64,000 bases of DNA from Flavobacterium sp. BFFFF2 (lineage in GTDB: Bacteria; Bacteroidota; Bacteroidia; Flavobacteriales; Flavobacteriaceae). The position numbers and the translations under genes were made by a program. How positions within the stretch are numbered: position 1 is the stretch's first letter; each line of letters begins with the position of its first letter. Below are positions 54,440-63,874 of this stretch, one piece after another. The DNA is taken from assembly GCA_002256385.1 (NCBI GenBank), contig NKJD01000009.1:26431-90430 (forward strand), in the 5' to 3' direction. The notes beneath the pieces were generated by a model, which had not been told where the DNA came from, did no database searches, and saw nothing but the letters and a program-made list of their open reading frames with translations.

Positions 54440-54455
54440 ACATAAAAATACGCTG

Positions 54456-54463
54456 CAAAAATA
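54456..54463 (-). promoter_or_regulatory. -7 box of the efflux operon
   Basis: TATTTTTG on the minus strand, 16 nt upstream of the TetR ATG. The candidate operators cover the region where the -33 contact would be. Confidence 0.5.
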
Positions 54464-54467
54464 AATT

Positions 54468-54492
54468 AAACATTTGTTTTAAACAGTTGTTT
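54468..54492. promoter_or_regulatory. Tandem palindromic operator, probable TetR site
   Basis: AAACATTTGTTT and AAACAGTTGTTT, two AAAC-N4-GTTT palindromes spaced 13 nt start to start. Outer arms TTAAACA and TGTTTAA also make a larger palindrome (54466-54494). It lies just upstream of the -7 box of the repressor gene, the usual place for autorepression. Confidence 0.65.
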
Positions 54493-54549
54493 AATTGTTA
54501 ATTTTATATAAATTTAAAATCACCGATAAATTAGTAGGCAGCTTGATTC

Positions 54550-54583
54550 CATTAAAAAAGGCTGTCTTTTCGGGACAGCCTTT
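54550..54583 (-). terminator. Terminator of the transketolase/DUF2752 operon
   Basis: AAAGGCTGTC / GACAGCCTTT stem with a TTTTCGG-type loop; on the minus strand it is followed by a T run, 20 nt after the CCC-motif gene. Confidence 0.85.
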
Positions 54584-54602
54584 AATTCAATGAGTTTCTA
54601 AA

Positions 54603-54926
54603 TTATTTTAAGTGACTCATGCGTTCTTCAAGCAATTCAGGATGTTGAAGTATATCAAAACCTACGTAACTAATTGCTATAATCATAATTGCAATTACAA
54701 GTAAATTCAAAATTAAACCAATAATTGAAAGAATACGGCCAATACTGAGTGCTTGATAATTAGTATATGCATCCGGATTTTCACGGTATTTTTTCATATC
54801 TGATTTAGCTAAAACCAAGCCAACTATACCAAAAATAAATCCTGTACAATAACAAAAGCACATGAGTAATGACAAAATACCCATAATGAGTACCGCTGTG
54901 GCATTAGGTAATTTTTGATTCTTCAT
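54603..54926 (-). CDS. CCC-motif membrane protein
   Basis: A 107-residue protein with two hydrophobic segments around MGILSLLMCFCYCTGFIFGI, matching the group called CCC motif membrane proteins in Bacteroidota (DUF4190-like). It has a cytoplasmic Lys-rich link and an amphipathic C-terminus. It starts 1 nt after the DUF2752 gene. Function is unknown; the pair is commonly seen together in Flavobacteriia, to my knowledge. Confidence 0.85.
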   Translation of the reverse strand: MKNQKLPNATAVLIMGILSLLMCFCYCTGFIFGIVGLVLAKSDMKKYRENPDAYTNYQALSIGRILSIIGLILNLLVIAIMIIAISYVGFDILQHPELLEERMSHLK

Positions 54927-54927
54927 A

Positions 54928-55206
54928 TTAAAAAAGTTTAAAAATTATAGATTGGTGGTAAATATAAGAAATTGCAATAATAAAACCCGTTACTTGCGCC
55001 CAAATAGCGGTAATCTTTCCTAAGCGAATCTGTGGCTTTATTATAAAACATCCCAGTAAGATTACCAAAAAAAGTAACGGAATTAAACCCGGATATTGTT
55101 GTATAGACCCAGATAAATCACCTTGTATTAACTTTAAAAATGAACGCTGAATACCACAGCCAGGACATTCGATTCCAAAATACTTTTTAACAAGGCAAGG
55201 TAACAT
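54928..55206 (-). CDS. DUF2752 membrane protein
   Basis: A 92-residue protein with the DUF2752 hallmark FGIECPGCGIQRSFLKLI near the N-terminus, followed by two or three transmembrane helices. The CPGCGxxR motif suggests a metal- or thiol-linked role, but no function has been shown. It lies 26 nt behind the transketolase C-terminal gene and 1 nt before the CCC-motif gene. Confidence 0.9.
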   Translation of the reverse strand: MLPCLVKKYFGIECPGCGIQRSFLKLIQGDLSGSIQQYPGLIPLLFLVILLGCFIIKPQIRLGKITAIWAQVTGFIIAISYIYHQSIIFKLF

Positions 55207-55232
55207 ATTAGTTTATCAGTTTAAAAAGGTCT

Positions 55233-56189
55233 CTATTTTTTCCTTGCCAAAACACGTTGAACTGCTTCTTGAATGGAAGCGCGATTGAGTTTGTATTTTT
55301 CCATTAATTCATCAGGAGTACCACTTTCTCCAAAAGAATCATTTACAGCCACAAACTCTTGCGGGGAGGGCAAATGTTTGGCTAAAACGCCAGAAACACT
55401 TTCGCCTAAACCACCTAAAATGTTGTGCTCTTCAGCAGTAACCACACAACCTGTTTTTTGGACAGAAGTTAAAATGGCTGCTTCATCAAGTGGTTTTATG
55501 GTGTGAATGTTTATAACTTCAGCAGAAATTCCTTGCGCTTCTAAGGATTCTGCGGCAACTAAAGCCTCCCACACTAAATGACCCGTAGCTATGATCGTCA
55601 CATCGGTTCCTACATTCAATAAAATGGCTTTTCCTATTTCAAAAGGTTCATCTGCAGGTGTAAAGTTGGGGACGACGGGTCTGCCAAATCGGAGGTACGC
55701 TGGACCGTGGTGCGCTGCCAAAGCCAAAGTAGCTGCTTTTGTTTGGTTGTAATCGCATGTATTGATCACGGTCATGCCAGGCAACATTTTCATGAGGCCA
55801 ATATCTTCTAAAATTTGATGCGTAGCGCCATCTTCACCTAAAGTTAAGCCAGCATGTGAGGCACAAATTTTCACGTTTTTATCTGAATAAGCCACCGATT
55901 GCCGAATCTGGTCATATACGCGCCCAGTCGAAAAATTGGCAAAAGTACCTGTAAATGGAATTTTTCCACCGATAGTCATTCCCGCTGCAATACCAATCAT
56001 ATTGGCTTCTGCAATACCTACTTGAACAAATCGATCGGGGTGGTTTTTTTTGAATTCATCGAATTTTAAAGAACCGATTAAATCGGCACACAACCCAACT
56101 ACTTGGGGGTTTGTGTCTCCCAATTCGGCCATACCAGCACCAAAACCTGAACGGGTGTCTTTGCTTCCTGTATTGTTATATTTTTTCAT
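55233..56189 (-). CDS. Transketolase, C-terminal subunit
   Basis: A 318-residue protein equal to the pyrimidine-binding and C-terminal domains of transketolase. It carries VQVGIAEANMIGIAAGM with the catalytic Glu that activates thiamine diphosphate, and HAGLTLGEDGATHQ. It works with the N-terminal subunit encoded 30 nt upstream. Together they make a split transketolase of the pentose phosphate pathway. Confidence 0.95.
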   Translation of the reverse strand: MKKYNNTGSKDTRSGFGAGMAELGDTNPQVVGLCADLIGSLKFDEFKKNHPDRFVQVGIAEANMIGIAAGMTIGGKIPFTGTFANFSTGRVYDQIRQSVAYSDKNVKICASHAGLTLGEDGATHQILEDIGLMKMLPGMTVINTCDYNQTKAATLALAAHHGPAYLRFGRPVVPNFTPADEPFEIGKAILLNVGTDVTIIATGHLVWEALVAAESLEAQGISAEVINIHTIKPLDEAAILTSVQKTGCVVTAEEHNILGGLGESVSGVLAKHLPSPQEFVAVNDSFGESGTPDELMEKYKLNRASIQEAVQRVLARKK

Positions 56190-56219
56190 GTCTAAACTAA
56201 ATAAGTGAGGTGAAAACCT

Positions 56220-57065
56220 TTAATAATCTCCTAGTGTTTCTGGATTTTGAGCTAACCCTTTGGCCAATTGTTCGTCGTTGGGTGCTTTGCCGTGCCAAGC
56301 ATGGGTGTGCATCATAAAATCGACGCCATTCCCCATCATCGTGTGGAGCAATACGCACACAGGTTTGCCCTTACCAGTAAGTGATTTTGCTTCTTGCATG
56401 CCTGCCAAAATGGCTTCAATTGAATTTCCTTCTTTGATGTCAATTACTTGCCAATCAAAAGCTTCAAATTTGGCCCGTAAATTACCTAAACTCAATACTT
56501 CTTCGGTGGAGCCGTCAATTTGTTGCCCGTTATAATCAATGGTAGCAATAAGCCGATCAACCTTATTAGCTGCGGCAAAAAGAATGGCTTCCCAATTTTG
56601 ACCTTCTTGTAATTCACCATCACCGTGTAATGTATATACCAAATGGTCATCGCCATTTAATTTTTTCGACAAAGCAGCACCTATTGCCACAGAAAGACCT
56701 TGGCCTAATGATCCAGAAGCAATACGCACACCGGGTAAGCCTTCATGGGTGGTTGGATGTCCTTGCAAACGGGAATTTAACCTTCTGAATGTTGCTAATT
56801 CTTCAATGGGAAAATAGCCGCTTCGGGCCAATACACTGTAAAAAACTGGTGAAATATGTCCATTTGACAAAAAGAAAAGGTCTTCATTGCTGCCATCCAT
56901 ATCAAAACCAGGTTTGCGAACCATGATTTCTTGATATAAACAAGTTAAAAATTCGGTACAACCCAGTGAACCACCAGGATGACCAGAACTTACGGCATGT
57001 ACCATGCGTAAGATGTCGCGGCGTACCTGCGTTGCAAATGAAGTAAGGTGCTCTATGTTTGCCAT
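56220..57065 (-). CDS. Transketolase, N-terminal subunit
   Basis: A 281-residue thiamine-diphosphate-binding domain. The TPP motif GDGELQEGQNWEA...DYNGQQ is present, with substrate-side histidines in SSGHPGGSLGC and HGDGE. It is the first gene of a four-gene operon (transketolase N, transketolase C, DUF2752, CCC motif). A TATATTTG box (57101-57094) lies 28 nt upstream. Split transketolases occur in many Bacteroidota and archaea. Confidence 0.95.
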   Translation of the reverse strand: MANIEHLTSFATQVRRDILRMVHAVSSGHPGGSLGCTEFLTCLYQEIMVRKPGFDMDGSNEDLFFLSNGHISPVFYSVLARSGYFPIEELATFRRLNSRLQGHPTTHEGLPGVRIASGSLGQGLSVAIGAALSKKLNGDDHLVYTLHGDGELQEGQNWEAILFAAANKVDRLIATIDYNGQQIDGSTEEVLSLGNLRAKFEAFDWQVIDIKEGNSIEAILAGMQEAKSLTGKGKPVCVLLHTMMGNGVDFMMHTHAWHGKAPNDEQLAKGLAQNPETLGDY

Positions 57066-57295
57066 TTTGTAAAATTCAAAAATTTATAGGCTGCAAATAT
57101 ACTTTGAGCTGGGTAATTAAGCGATAACAAAAAGTATAAAATGATCGAAAACAAACAATGCAGATTTTTTTTCGTCGATTCGATCGATTATAATTTAAGT
57201 TATACCGAGCTCCAAAAATTTGTTTTAACATTGCTGTCAGATTCTTAACCGCCATGTATCACAATCTAATCATCATTTTACAATTATTATTCGCC

Positions 57296-58831
57296 ATGTT
57301 TATCAAGATCAACAGTTGCGCCGTATTTGGCGTGGATGCCGCACCTATTATTATAGAAGTAAATATGGACAAGGGTGTCGGTTACCATTTGGTTGGATTG
57401 CCCGACAATGCTGTGAAAGAAAGCAGTTACCGCATTGCGGCTGCCCTTAAAAATACGGGCTATGAATTCCCTGTTCGCAAAATCACTATTAATTTATCAC
57501 CTGCCGATGTGCGCAAAGAAGGGTCAGCGTATGACTTGCCTATTGCTATTGGGATTTTGGCTGCTTCGGGTCAATTGCCCAACGAAAAACTTGACCAATT
57601 TATGATTATGGGTGAATTGTCGCTTGATGGCAGCATTCAACCCGTAAGAGGTGCTTTATCCATTGCCATAAAAGCGCGTGAAATGGGGTACAAGGGTTTC
57701 TTCCTTCCATTTCAGAACGTAAAAGAAGCGGCAATAGTTTCTGAATTAGACGTTTACGGAGTCCAATCAATTGCTGAAGTGATCAACTTTTTTAAAGGCG
57801 CTCATTCGTTAACTCCTACGGTGATTGATACGCGCATTGAATTTGAAAAAAACCTCGATTTTCCTGAATTTGACTTTTCAGATGTAAAGGGTCAAGAGTC
57901 TATCAAAAGGTGCATGGAAATTGCCGCCGCAGGTGGGCACAATATTTTGTTAATTGGGCCTCCTGGGGCTGGAAAAACCATGTTGGCCAAACGGATGCCC
58001 AGTATTTTGCCTCCTATGACCATGCAAGAAGCATTAGAGACCACTAAAATTCACAGTGTGGCTGGTAAAATAAAGGAAACGGGCCTACTATGTCAAAGGC
58101 CTTTTAGAAGTCCACACCATACTGCTTCCTCGGTTGCCTTAGTAGGTGGGGGGAGTTACCCTCAACCCGGTGAAATTTCGCTAGCCCATAATGGCGTGCT
58201 GTTTTTAGATGAATTACCAGAATTTAAAAGAGAAGTACTCGAGGTCATGCGTCAACCGCTTGAGGACCGACAAGTAACTATTTCAAGAGCAAAATTCACC
58301 ATCACTTATCCAGCCTCTTTTATGTTGGTGGCCAGTATGAACCCAAGTCCAGGTGGCTATTTCAAAGATACCAACGCACCAGTTACCAGTAGCAATCAAG
58401 AAATGCAGCGGTATTTAAATAAAATATCGGGGCCATTATTAGATCGGATTGATATTCATATTGAAGTGACGCCTGTCCCATTTGAAAAATTAACTGAATC
58501 GCGTCCAGCCGAAAGCAGTGCAGAAATTAGAGTGCGCGTTCGGACAGCGAGAGATAGGCAGTCAATGCGTTTTATGGAATCAGAATCGGTACATTACAAT
58601 GCCCAAATGACCGTGAAGCAAATTCGAATGTACTGCAAACTTGACGAACCTTCAAAAGCCTTACTTAAAAATGCCATGGAACGTTTGAACTTATCGGCAA
58701 GAGCTTACGACCGCATTCTTAAAGTGTCAAGAACCATTGCCGATCTTGAAAATGCAGATTCGATTCAACCTGCACATATTGCGGAAGCTATACAATACCG
58801 CAGTCTAGATAGGGAAGGATGGTTGGGGTAA
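57296..58831 (+). CDS. comM: YifB/ComM-family Mg-chelatase-like AAA ATPase
   Basis: A 511-residue AAA+ protein. The N-terminal ChlI-like/Lon-type fold starts [18 protein letters not shown]; the AAA core has Walker [14 protein letters not shown], Walker [12 protein letters not shown], and sensor [10 protein letters not shown]; the C-terminal Mg_chelatase_C domain is present. ComM is a helicase that extends branch migration during natural transformation. The ATG at 57296 fits the family start; one at 57254 would add 14 hydrophobic residues. No competence genes are nearby. Confidence 0.94.
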   Translation: MFIKINSCAVFGVDAAPIIIEVNMDKGVGYHLVGLPDNAVKESSYRIAAALKNTGYEFPVRKITINLSPADVRKEGSAYDLPIAIGILAASGQLPNEKLDQFMIMGELSLDGSIQPVRGALSIAIKAREMGYKGFFLPFQNVKEAAIVSELDVYGVQSIAEVINFFKGAHSLTPTVIDTRIEFEKNLDFPEFDFSDVKGQESIKRCMEIAAAGGHNILLIGPPGAGKTMLAKRMPSILPPMTMQEALETTKIHSVAGKIKETGLLCQRPFRSPHHTASSVALVGGGSYPQPGEISLAHNGVLFLDELPEFKREVLEVMRQPLEDRQVTISRAKFTITYPASFMLVASMNPSPGGYFKDTNAPVTSSNQEMQRYLNKISGPLLDRIDIHIEVTPVPFEKLTESRPAESSAEIRVRVRTARDRQSMRFMESESVHYNAQMTVKQIRMYCKLDEPSKALLKNAMERLNLSARAYDRILKVSRTIADLENADSIQPAHIAEAIQYRSLDREGWLG

Positions 58832-58902
58832 ATTTTCGAAAATAGCGGTAACGAGCTTGTCTTTTAATTTTGTTTTATGCTTCAGGTTTAACGTTTGTTT
58901 TG

Positions 58903-59105
58903 GCGAGCTAAAGCTCGCGTACCTGAAGCCCACTGGGCTTAATCAAAAAGTCTTATCTGTTTGTATGCACAAGCTAAAGCTTGTGTACCTGACTGCCACT
59001 GGCAGTCCTCCTCTATATATCATATGCGCCATACAATTCGGCCTTTGGCCTCGGGTCTCCTCTATATATCATATGCTCCGTTCGCCCCTTCGGGTCTCGG
59101 GTCAG
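58903..59105. repeat. Two hairpin-pair repeats plus CCGTTCGCCCC block
   Basis: Copy 1: GCGAGCTAAAGCTCGC (58903-58918) and AAGCCCACTGGGCTT (58926-58940). Copy 2: ACAAGCTAAAGCTTGT (58969-58984) and GACTGCCACTGGCAGTC (58991-59007). CTCCTCTATATATCATATG follows at about 59008 and 59058. The end (59078-59105) is the reverse complement of the 41-nt blocks at 9950 and 10012. The gap 58832-59235 contains no credible gene. Confidence 0.88.
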
Positions 59106-59235
59106 ATTTAAAGTTTGTCAAATAAAATTGACATCGGATCAAAGCATCATAAGGTTCATGTCAACACAGAAGAAACCAATTGCTAGTTGCTGGTCTTTTT
59201 TTTAAACCATTGATGAAATTACCACACTTTACAGT

Positions 59236-59952
59236 CTAATTATTATAATATTTCCGTTGCCAAATTTCTTCATTGAAGTTTTTACCAAGCATGAAAAAAT
59301 AATATGCCAATACAGCAAAAATAGATTTGAAGGTAAATAAAAATAGCAACACAGGTGCCAAAGGAACCGACTTGCTGATGTCATGGACGGGCATTACTCC
59401 TGTAAATAACGCGCTGATTAAGAGCGTAAAAATGGTGAAATTCATTAGGTTTTTAATGGGTAACACTTTCATTTTACGCCAAACATTAATTTCTTCTCCC
59501 CATTGGTGAATCAGATAATAGTAATTGTTTCCGATGGGTACAAACAACAACGGATCGTCATAATTAATTAAATGAAACGCTTTGCTGGGCGCCATGATCT
59601 TAAAACCTTCAAGTGTGGTTTGATGAGATTGCTCCATCAAGCGAATTTTGGTAATGGCTTCGGCAGGAATCTCATTTTTAAATAAGTTACTATCTAAAAA
59701 CCGCAGTCGGTAGGCCACACTGATGGTCTTAATCTGGTCAATGTGAAATATTTTGTCTGTTTCTAATAAATCAACATCCAATTGATTCATTTTTGTTGAA
59801 CCTTGGTGAGTGAGTTGAGTCAAAATCTGTTCACGAACTCGGGTATTTTCGCCAAGAATAGCACTCACCTCCGCCAAAATATCTTTTTCTGATTTGCTTT
59901 TATTCCTTTCGGCAAGCAATTCTCTTTCTAGTAATAACTTATTTTGAAGCAT
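59236..59952 (-). CDS. Hypothetical membrane protein
   Basis: A 238-residue protein with a soluble N-terminal half (about 1-165) containing charged helices and a possible small beta domain (HIDQIKTISVAYRLRFLDS), then two or three transmembrane helices (about 170-225: NFTIFTLLISALFTGVMPV and APVLLFLFTFKSIFAVLAYY). I do not recognise the family. It is monocistronic and its composition is similar to neighbouring genes. Confidence 0.75.
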   Translation of the reverse strand: MLQNKLLLERELLAERNKSKSEKDILAEVSAILGENTRVREQILTQLTHQGSTKMNQLDVDLLETDKIFHIDQIKTISVAYRLRFLDSNLFKNEIPAEAITKIRLMEQSHQTTLEGFKIMAPSKAFHLINYDDPLLFVPIGNNYYYLIHQWGEEINVWRKMKVLPIKNLMNFTIFTLLISALFTGVMPVHDISKSVPLAPVLLFLFTFKSIFAVLAYYFFMLGKNFNEEIWQRKYYNN

Positions 59953-60092
59953 AAAATGTTGAATTAAATGAATAAGTCGATAACTGGTTTAAACCGAATT
60001 AAAAGTATAAAACCGCAACTTATTTATCCAATAAAAAACCATTATTTTACTCCCAACAGTTGTTAAATAAATCTGAAACAAAAGGAGGGTGT

Positions 60093-61481
60093 TTACCCTT
60101 TTAATTCCACATAATATTTGAAAAAAGACGGAATGGTTTCAATGCCTTTTAAATAATTATCAATCCCAAAATGCTCGTTGGGCGAGTGAATGGCGTCGCT
60201 GTCTAAACCAAATCCCATCAAGATTGATTTACTATTGAGTTCTTTTTCAAACAAAGCAACAATCGGGATGCTTCCGCCAGAACGAACTGGAATGGCTTGG
60301 ACACCAAATGACTCAGAATAGGCACGTTGCGCAGCCTGGTAACCTATATGATCGATCGGGGTTACATAGCCTTGTCCTCCATGGTGGGGTGTCACTTTGA
60401 CAGTAACGCCAGCAGGCGCAATGGATTCAAAATGTTTCGCAAACAATGCGGTGATGGTTTCCCAATCTTGGTGTGGTACCAAACGCATGGAAATTTTCGC
60501 ATACGCCTTGCTGGCAATCACCGTTTTGGCCCCTTCGCCTGTGTAACCTCCCCAAATTCCATTGACATCGAGGGTAGGGCGAATGGATGTTCTTTCATTT
60601 GTACTGTAGCCCGTTTCACCATACACTTCATTAATGTTAAGTGACTTTTTGTAGGCATCAAGTGAAAATGGCGCTTTGGCCATTTCGGCTCGTTCTGCCG
60701 CGCTTAACTCTTCTACCATTTCATAGAACCCAGGAATGGTGATGTGGTTGTTTTCATCGTGCAAGGAGGCAATCATTTTGGCAAGTATATTAATTGGATT
60801 GGCCACTGCGCCGCCATATAATCCGGAATGCAAATCGCGGTTGGGGCCAGTCACTTCCACTTCCACATAACTCAATCCACGTAAACCGGTGGTGATGGAA
60901 GGTTGTTGCATAGAAATGATTCCAGTGTCTGAAATTAAAATCACGTCATTGGCTAATTTTTCTTGGTTTCGTTCAACAAACCAACCCAAACTTTTGGAAC
61001 CCACTTCTTCTTCGCCCTCAATCATGAACTTGACATTGCACGGCAAACTGTTATTTTGCATCATATATTCAAATGCCTTCACATGCATGTACATTTGGCC
61101 TTTGTCATCGCAGGCACCACGGGCAAATATGGCCCCATTCGGGTGAATATCTGTTTTTTTAATAACCGGTTCAAATGGGGGAGAATCCCACAAATCGATC
61201 GGGTCTGGGGGTTGCACATCATAATGACCATAAACCAAAACTGTAGGCAAGTTTGGATCAATCATGGTTTCTCCATATACAATCGGATAGCCAGGTGTTT
61301 CGCAAAGTTCTGTATGCTTGCAACCAGCAGCCTCTAGGCTTTTGCGAACCGCTTCAGCCGTATTTATTACATCTTGTGAGTAAGCGCTATCGGCACTTAC
61401 GGAGGGCATTTTCAGTAATTCAATTAATTCGTGAATCAAACGTTCGCGGTTTGTTTCAATATAATTAGTGATGGTATTCAT
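60093..61481 (-). CDS. M20-family dipeptidase
   Basis: A 462-residue metallopeptidase close to cytosolic non-specific dipeptidases (CNDP2-like). The zinc ligands are in YGHYDVQPPDP (His), ACDDKG (Asp), EGEEEVGS (catalytic Glu and ligand), SDTGI (Asp) and IHSPNEHFG (His). The lid/dimerisation domain is about residues 210-380. It cleaves dipeptides in the cytoplasm. It is monocistronic and upstream of tRNA-Leu on the opposite strand. Confidence 0.94.
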   Translation of the reverse strand: MNTITNYIETNRERLIHELIELLKMPSVSADSAYSQDVINTAEAVRKSLEAAGCKHTELCETPGYPIVYGETMIDPNLPTVLVYGHYDVQPPDPIDLWDSPPFEPVIKKTDIHPNGAIFARGACDDKGQMYMHVKAFEYMMQNNSLPCNVKFMIEGEEEVGSKSLGWFVERNQEKLANDVILISDTGIISMQQPSITTGLRGLSYVEVEVTGPNRDLHSGLYGGAVANPINILAKMIASLHDENNHITIPGFYEMVEELSAAERAEMAKAPFSLDAYKKSLNINEVYGETGYSTNERTSIRPTLDVNGIWGGYTGEGAKTVIASKAYAKISMRLVPHQDWETITALFAKHFESIAPAGVTVKVTPHHGGQGYVTPIDHIGYQAAQRAYSESFGVQAIPVRSGGSIPIVALFEKELNSKSILMGFGLDSDAIHSPNEHFGIDNYLKGIETIPSFFKYYVELKG

Positions 61482-61567
61482 AGAGTTCGTTTTGTTTGTG
61501 TCAAAAATAACGAAAAAAGGATTTTAATCATCAATTGAAACATATCAAAAAAAAGAAAATTAAAATT

Positions 61568-61597
61568 TTGGCACCTCATACAAAAGCTATATATTTG
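61568..61597 (+). promoter_or_regulatory. Promoter of tRNA-Leu
   Basis: TTG (61568-61570), 19-nt spacer, TATATTTG (61590-61597), 18 nt before the tRNA. Same spacing as the tRNA-Glu promoter. Confidence 0.8.
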
Positions 61598-61615
61598 CAC
61601 ACGATTTTAAAACAC

Positions 61616-61696
61616 GCGGGTGTGGTGAAATTGGTAGACACGCCAGACTTAGGATCTGGTGCCTTCGGTGTGTAGGTTCGAGTCCTATCACCCGCA
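61616..61696 (+). tRNA. tRNA-Leu (TAG)
   Basis: An 81-nt class II tRNA. Acceptor GCGGGTG/CACCCGC, anticodon stem CCAGA/TCTGG with loop CTTAGGA (anticodon TAG), a short variable arm, and T-loop GGTTCGAGTCC. Confidence 0.95.
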
Positions 61697-61703
61697 CGAA
61701 GAA

Positions 61704-61746
61704 AAACCCTTAAACACTTGATTTCAAGTTTTTAAGGGTTTTTTTA
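61704..61746 (+). terminator. Terminator of tRNA-Leu
   Basis: AACCCTTAAA...ACTTGA / CAAGT...TTTAAGGGTT stem followed by T7. Confidence 0.85.
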
Positions 61747-62206
61747 ATTATGGAATGCTCCAACATTGCACGGGACATTTTTCTTTCATAATAAATCAAG
61801 GTTTTCCACTATAAGCGTTTGATTTCCAGGACACAAAATATTCTCTGTTTTCAATAATTGTCTTTCCAACACCTGATAATTCCTGCAACTTTTATGCGGT
61901 TATTTTTGAGAATCAGCTATTAAATTGAAGTCTTGGTTCTTCTAACAACCTTTTCGAATTTAACTTGGTGGATTCTATTTTGTCCAGCCCGACTGCTTGA
62001 CTTCACTGAATAGGGGCTTTAAAGCCCCAAGTTTTCTTTCCTTTTATAAAATGAGCGTGTTTACAGACTACAGCTCCATGATCAATTATTAGTTCTTCCA
62101 TAAATTCAGACTATTGCCATTTTGCACGAAATATTATAGATGTAGTTTTTGAAAAAATGGATTGTTTAAAAGTATAGATAGACCGCTAAATCCCAGTTTA
62201 TAATTT
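61747..62206. other. Gene-free stretch before the IS
   Basis: No credible ORF or RNA gene seen. It contains a perfect 16-nt palindrome GGGGCTTTAAAGCCCC at 62013-62028. Composition and lack of frames suggest decayed sequence next to the insertion element. Confidence 0.5.
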
Positions 62207-63874
62207 TCCTGTTTTGTGCGATGGGGCACCCAAGGTTATTGACCTAATTTGAACAAGTTTACAATTTCAATCTGCTCTTGATTTTTGAGCAGTAATTTTG
62301 TGTGAACCTTATTTGAAAATGGCGTTTCAAAGCTCACTTGATAAATTGTTTTTAGAATATCAATTACTTTCTCTGGACTTTTATTACTTGCCTTTTCTTT
62401 CAATTGTCGTTCGAGTTCTTTGTAAATTTTACAGGCACAAAATGATATGCAAATATGCGATTCGATTCTTCTTTTTAGCTGATGATAAATTGGTCTTATT
62501 TCTAAATCTGTCTTTGATATTCTAAACGTTTTTTCAATAGCCCACAACTGATGATATTGTTCTATTACATCTTCTTTTACTAGGTTTGTATTGGTTCTAT
62601 AACCTTTTAAACCATCCCACACAGCGTCTTGTTTGTGTTTTTCATAATCGATGCTGATTGTTGCATTTCCTTCTATTTTTAAGTATTTGTTATAGCCCTT
62701 ATTATTTATGCTTTCTTTGGTGAGTTTGCCATTTTTTATCTTTTTTTCTAATCTTTCAAGCCCTTTCTCTCTGTTGTCTTTATCTTTCAACGCTCTTGCC
62801 TTTTTGTAACTCACAATCAATTTGCTGCCGTCTTCCTTGTCGAAAACAAGACTTTGAGTATCATTTAATTTTATTCTAGTAATTTGATTTTTCAATGTTT
62901 CATTCTCATTCTTGATTCTTGCTCCAAGAATGTATTGGTACTTTTTTTCAACCAATAAATCAATATTTTTCTTCGATAGTAATCCCGCGTCGGCAACTAC
63001 AATAAGCTGTTCAGGTTGGTGTTTCTTTTCAAAATGTTCAATCACTGGAATTAATGTGTCACCTTCATATTTATTCCCTTCAAAAATATCATAGTCTAAT
63101 GGATAACCATTTTGACTAACCAGTAGTCCCAAAACGATTTGAGGATTTTGATGTTTACCATCTTTGCTAAATCCTGTTTTTTTTAAATCATCTTCCTCTT
63201 TTGCTTCAAAATAAAGTGTGGTTACATCATAAAAGACAACAGCTATTTTGCCTCCAAACAACCTTAAAGTGTGTTTTAGACTAATCTCCTTTACTTTGTC
63301 TAATTGATAATTGTGAAATTTGTCTAAATACCTATAAATGCTATAAACACTGATTTTTACACCTTTATATTTGAATAGATAATCAGAAGTTTTCAACTTG
63401 CTAACTGGATAAACCAGACGGGTTATGACCAAATGTCGAAACAACTCGTCATCGATCTCATCAAACCCAATTTCATCAAATAACTTACCTAGCAATAACT
63501 CAGGTCCAACTAATTTTATCGAATCTATAAAATCCACAAAGCTATCTACAAATGCCATCTCTTCCTTTGCAAAAAATGGAAGTTCAGACTTTTTCTCAAT
63601 CTCATTTATTTGCTTACGAGCTTTTTGAACCAGGAATTCAATTTCCATTAAGTCCCTTGAAGAACCAAGAGTCTGTATAATAGTATTCCGTCCATTACTC
63701 TTCTGAATAATTTGGACGCTAATACTCCCAGATTGGTTTCTTTTTTTGCGTATAAACATAATACACAAATGTAAAAAACACCCCGAGGCACCCAAATAAA
63801 AAAACACCGCTCAGTATTTACAGGCATTCACAAGGTTTTTTTAGCGTTTTTTAATCTACCCGCACAAAACAGGA
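62207..63874 (-). mobile_element. IS1634-type insertion sequence
   Basis: The transposase gene is framed by a perfect 14-bp inverted repeat TCCTGTTTTGTGCG (62207-62220; reverse complement at 63861-63874). The total of 1668 bp is normal for the family. No short target duplication is visible just outside the repeats (TATAATTT versus GTAAGCCC). Confidence 0.75.
62236..63759 (-). CDS. IS1634-family (IS4-like DDE) transposase
   Basis: A 507-residue transposase. An N-terminal DNA-binding region (MFIRKKRNQSGSISVQII...) is followed by the RNase-H-like DDE domain: first Asp in VVFYDVTTLYFEA, the characteristic GFSKDGKHQNPQIVLGLLV, second Asp in LIVVADAGLLSKKN, and a late Glu in LWAIEKTFRISK. The frame is intact, so the element may be active. 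The ATG at 63759 is chosen over one at 63807, because homologues begin with MFIRKK-like sequence. Confidence 0.92.
   Translation of the reverse strand: MFIRKKRNQSGSISVQIIQKSNGRNTIIQTLGSSRDLMEIEFLVQKARKQINEIEKKSELPFFAKEEMAFVDSFVDFIDSIKLVGPELLLGKLFDEIGFDEIDDELFRHLVITRLVYPVSKLKTSDYLFKYKGVKISVYSIYRYLDKFHNYQLDKVKEISLKHTLRLFGGKIAVVFYDVTTLYFEAKEEDDLKKTGFSKDGKHQNPQIVLGLLVSQNGYPLDYDIFEGNKYEGDTLIPVIEHFEKKHQPEQLIVVADAGLLSKKNIDLLVEKKYQYILGARIKNENETLKNQITRIKLNDTQSLVFDKEDGSKLIVSYKKARALKDKDNREKGLERLEKKIKNGKLTKESINNKGYNKYLKIEGNATISIDYEKHKQDAVWDGLKGYRTNTNLVKEDVIEQYHQLWAIEKTFRISKTDLEIRPIYHQLKRRIESHICISFCACKIYKELERQLKEKASNKSPEKVIDILKTIYQVSFETPFSNKVHTKLLLKNQEQIEIVNLFKLGQ

Noticed and set aside
62225..63795. GGCACCCAA direct repeat on both sides of the transposase gene as target duplication
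   Set aside because: It lies inside the 14-bp inverted ends, so it cannot be a target-site duplication.
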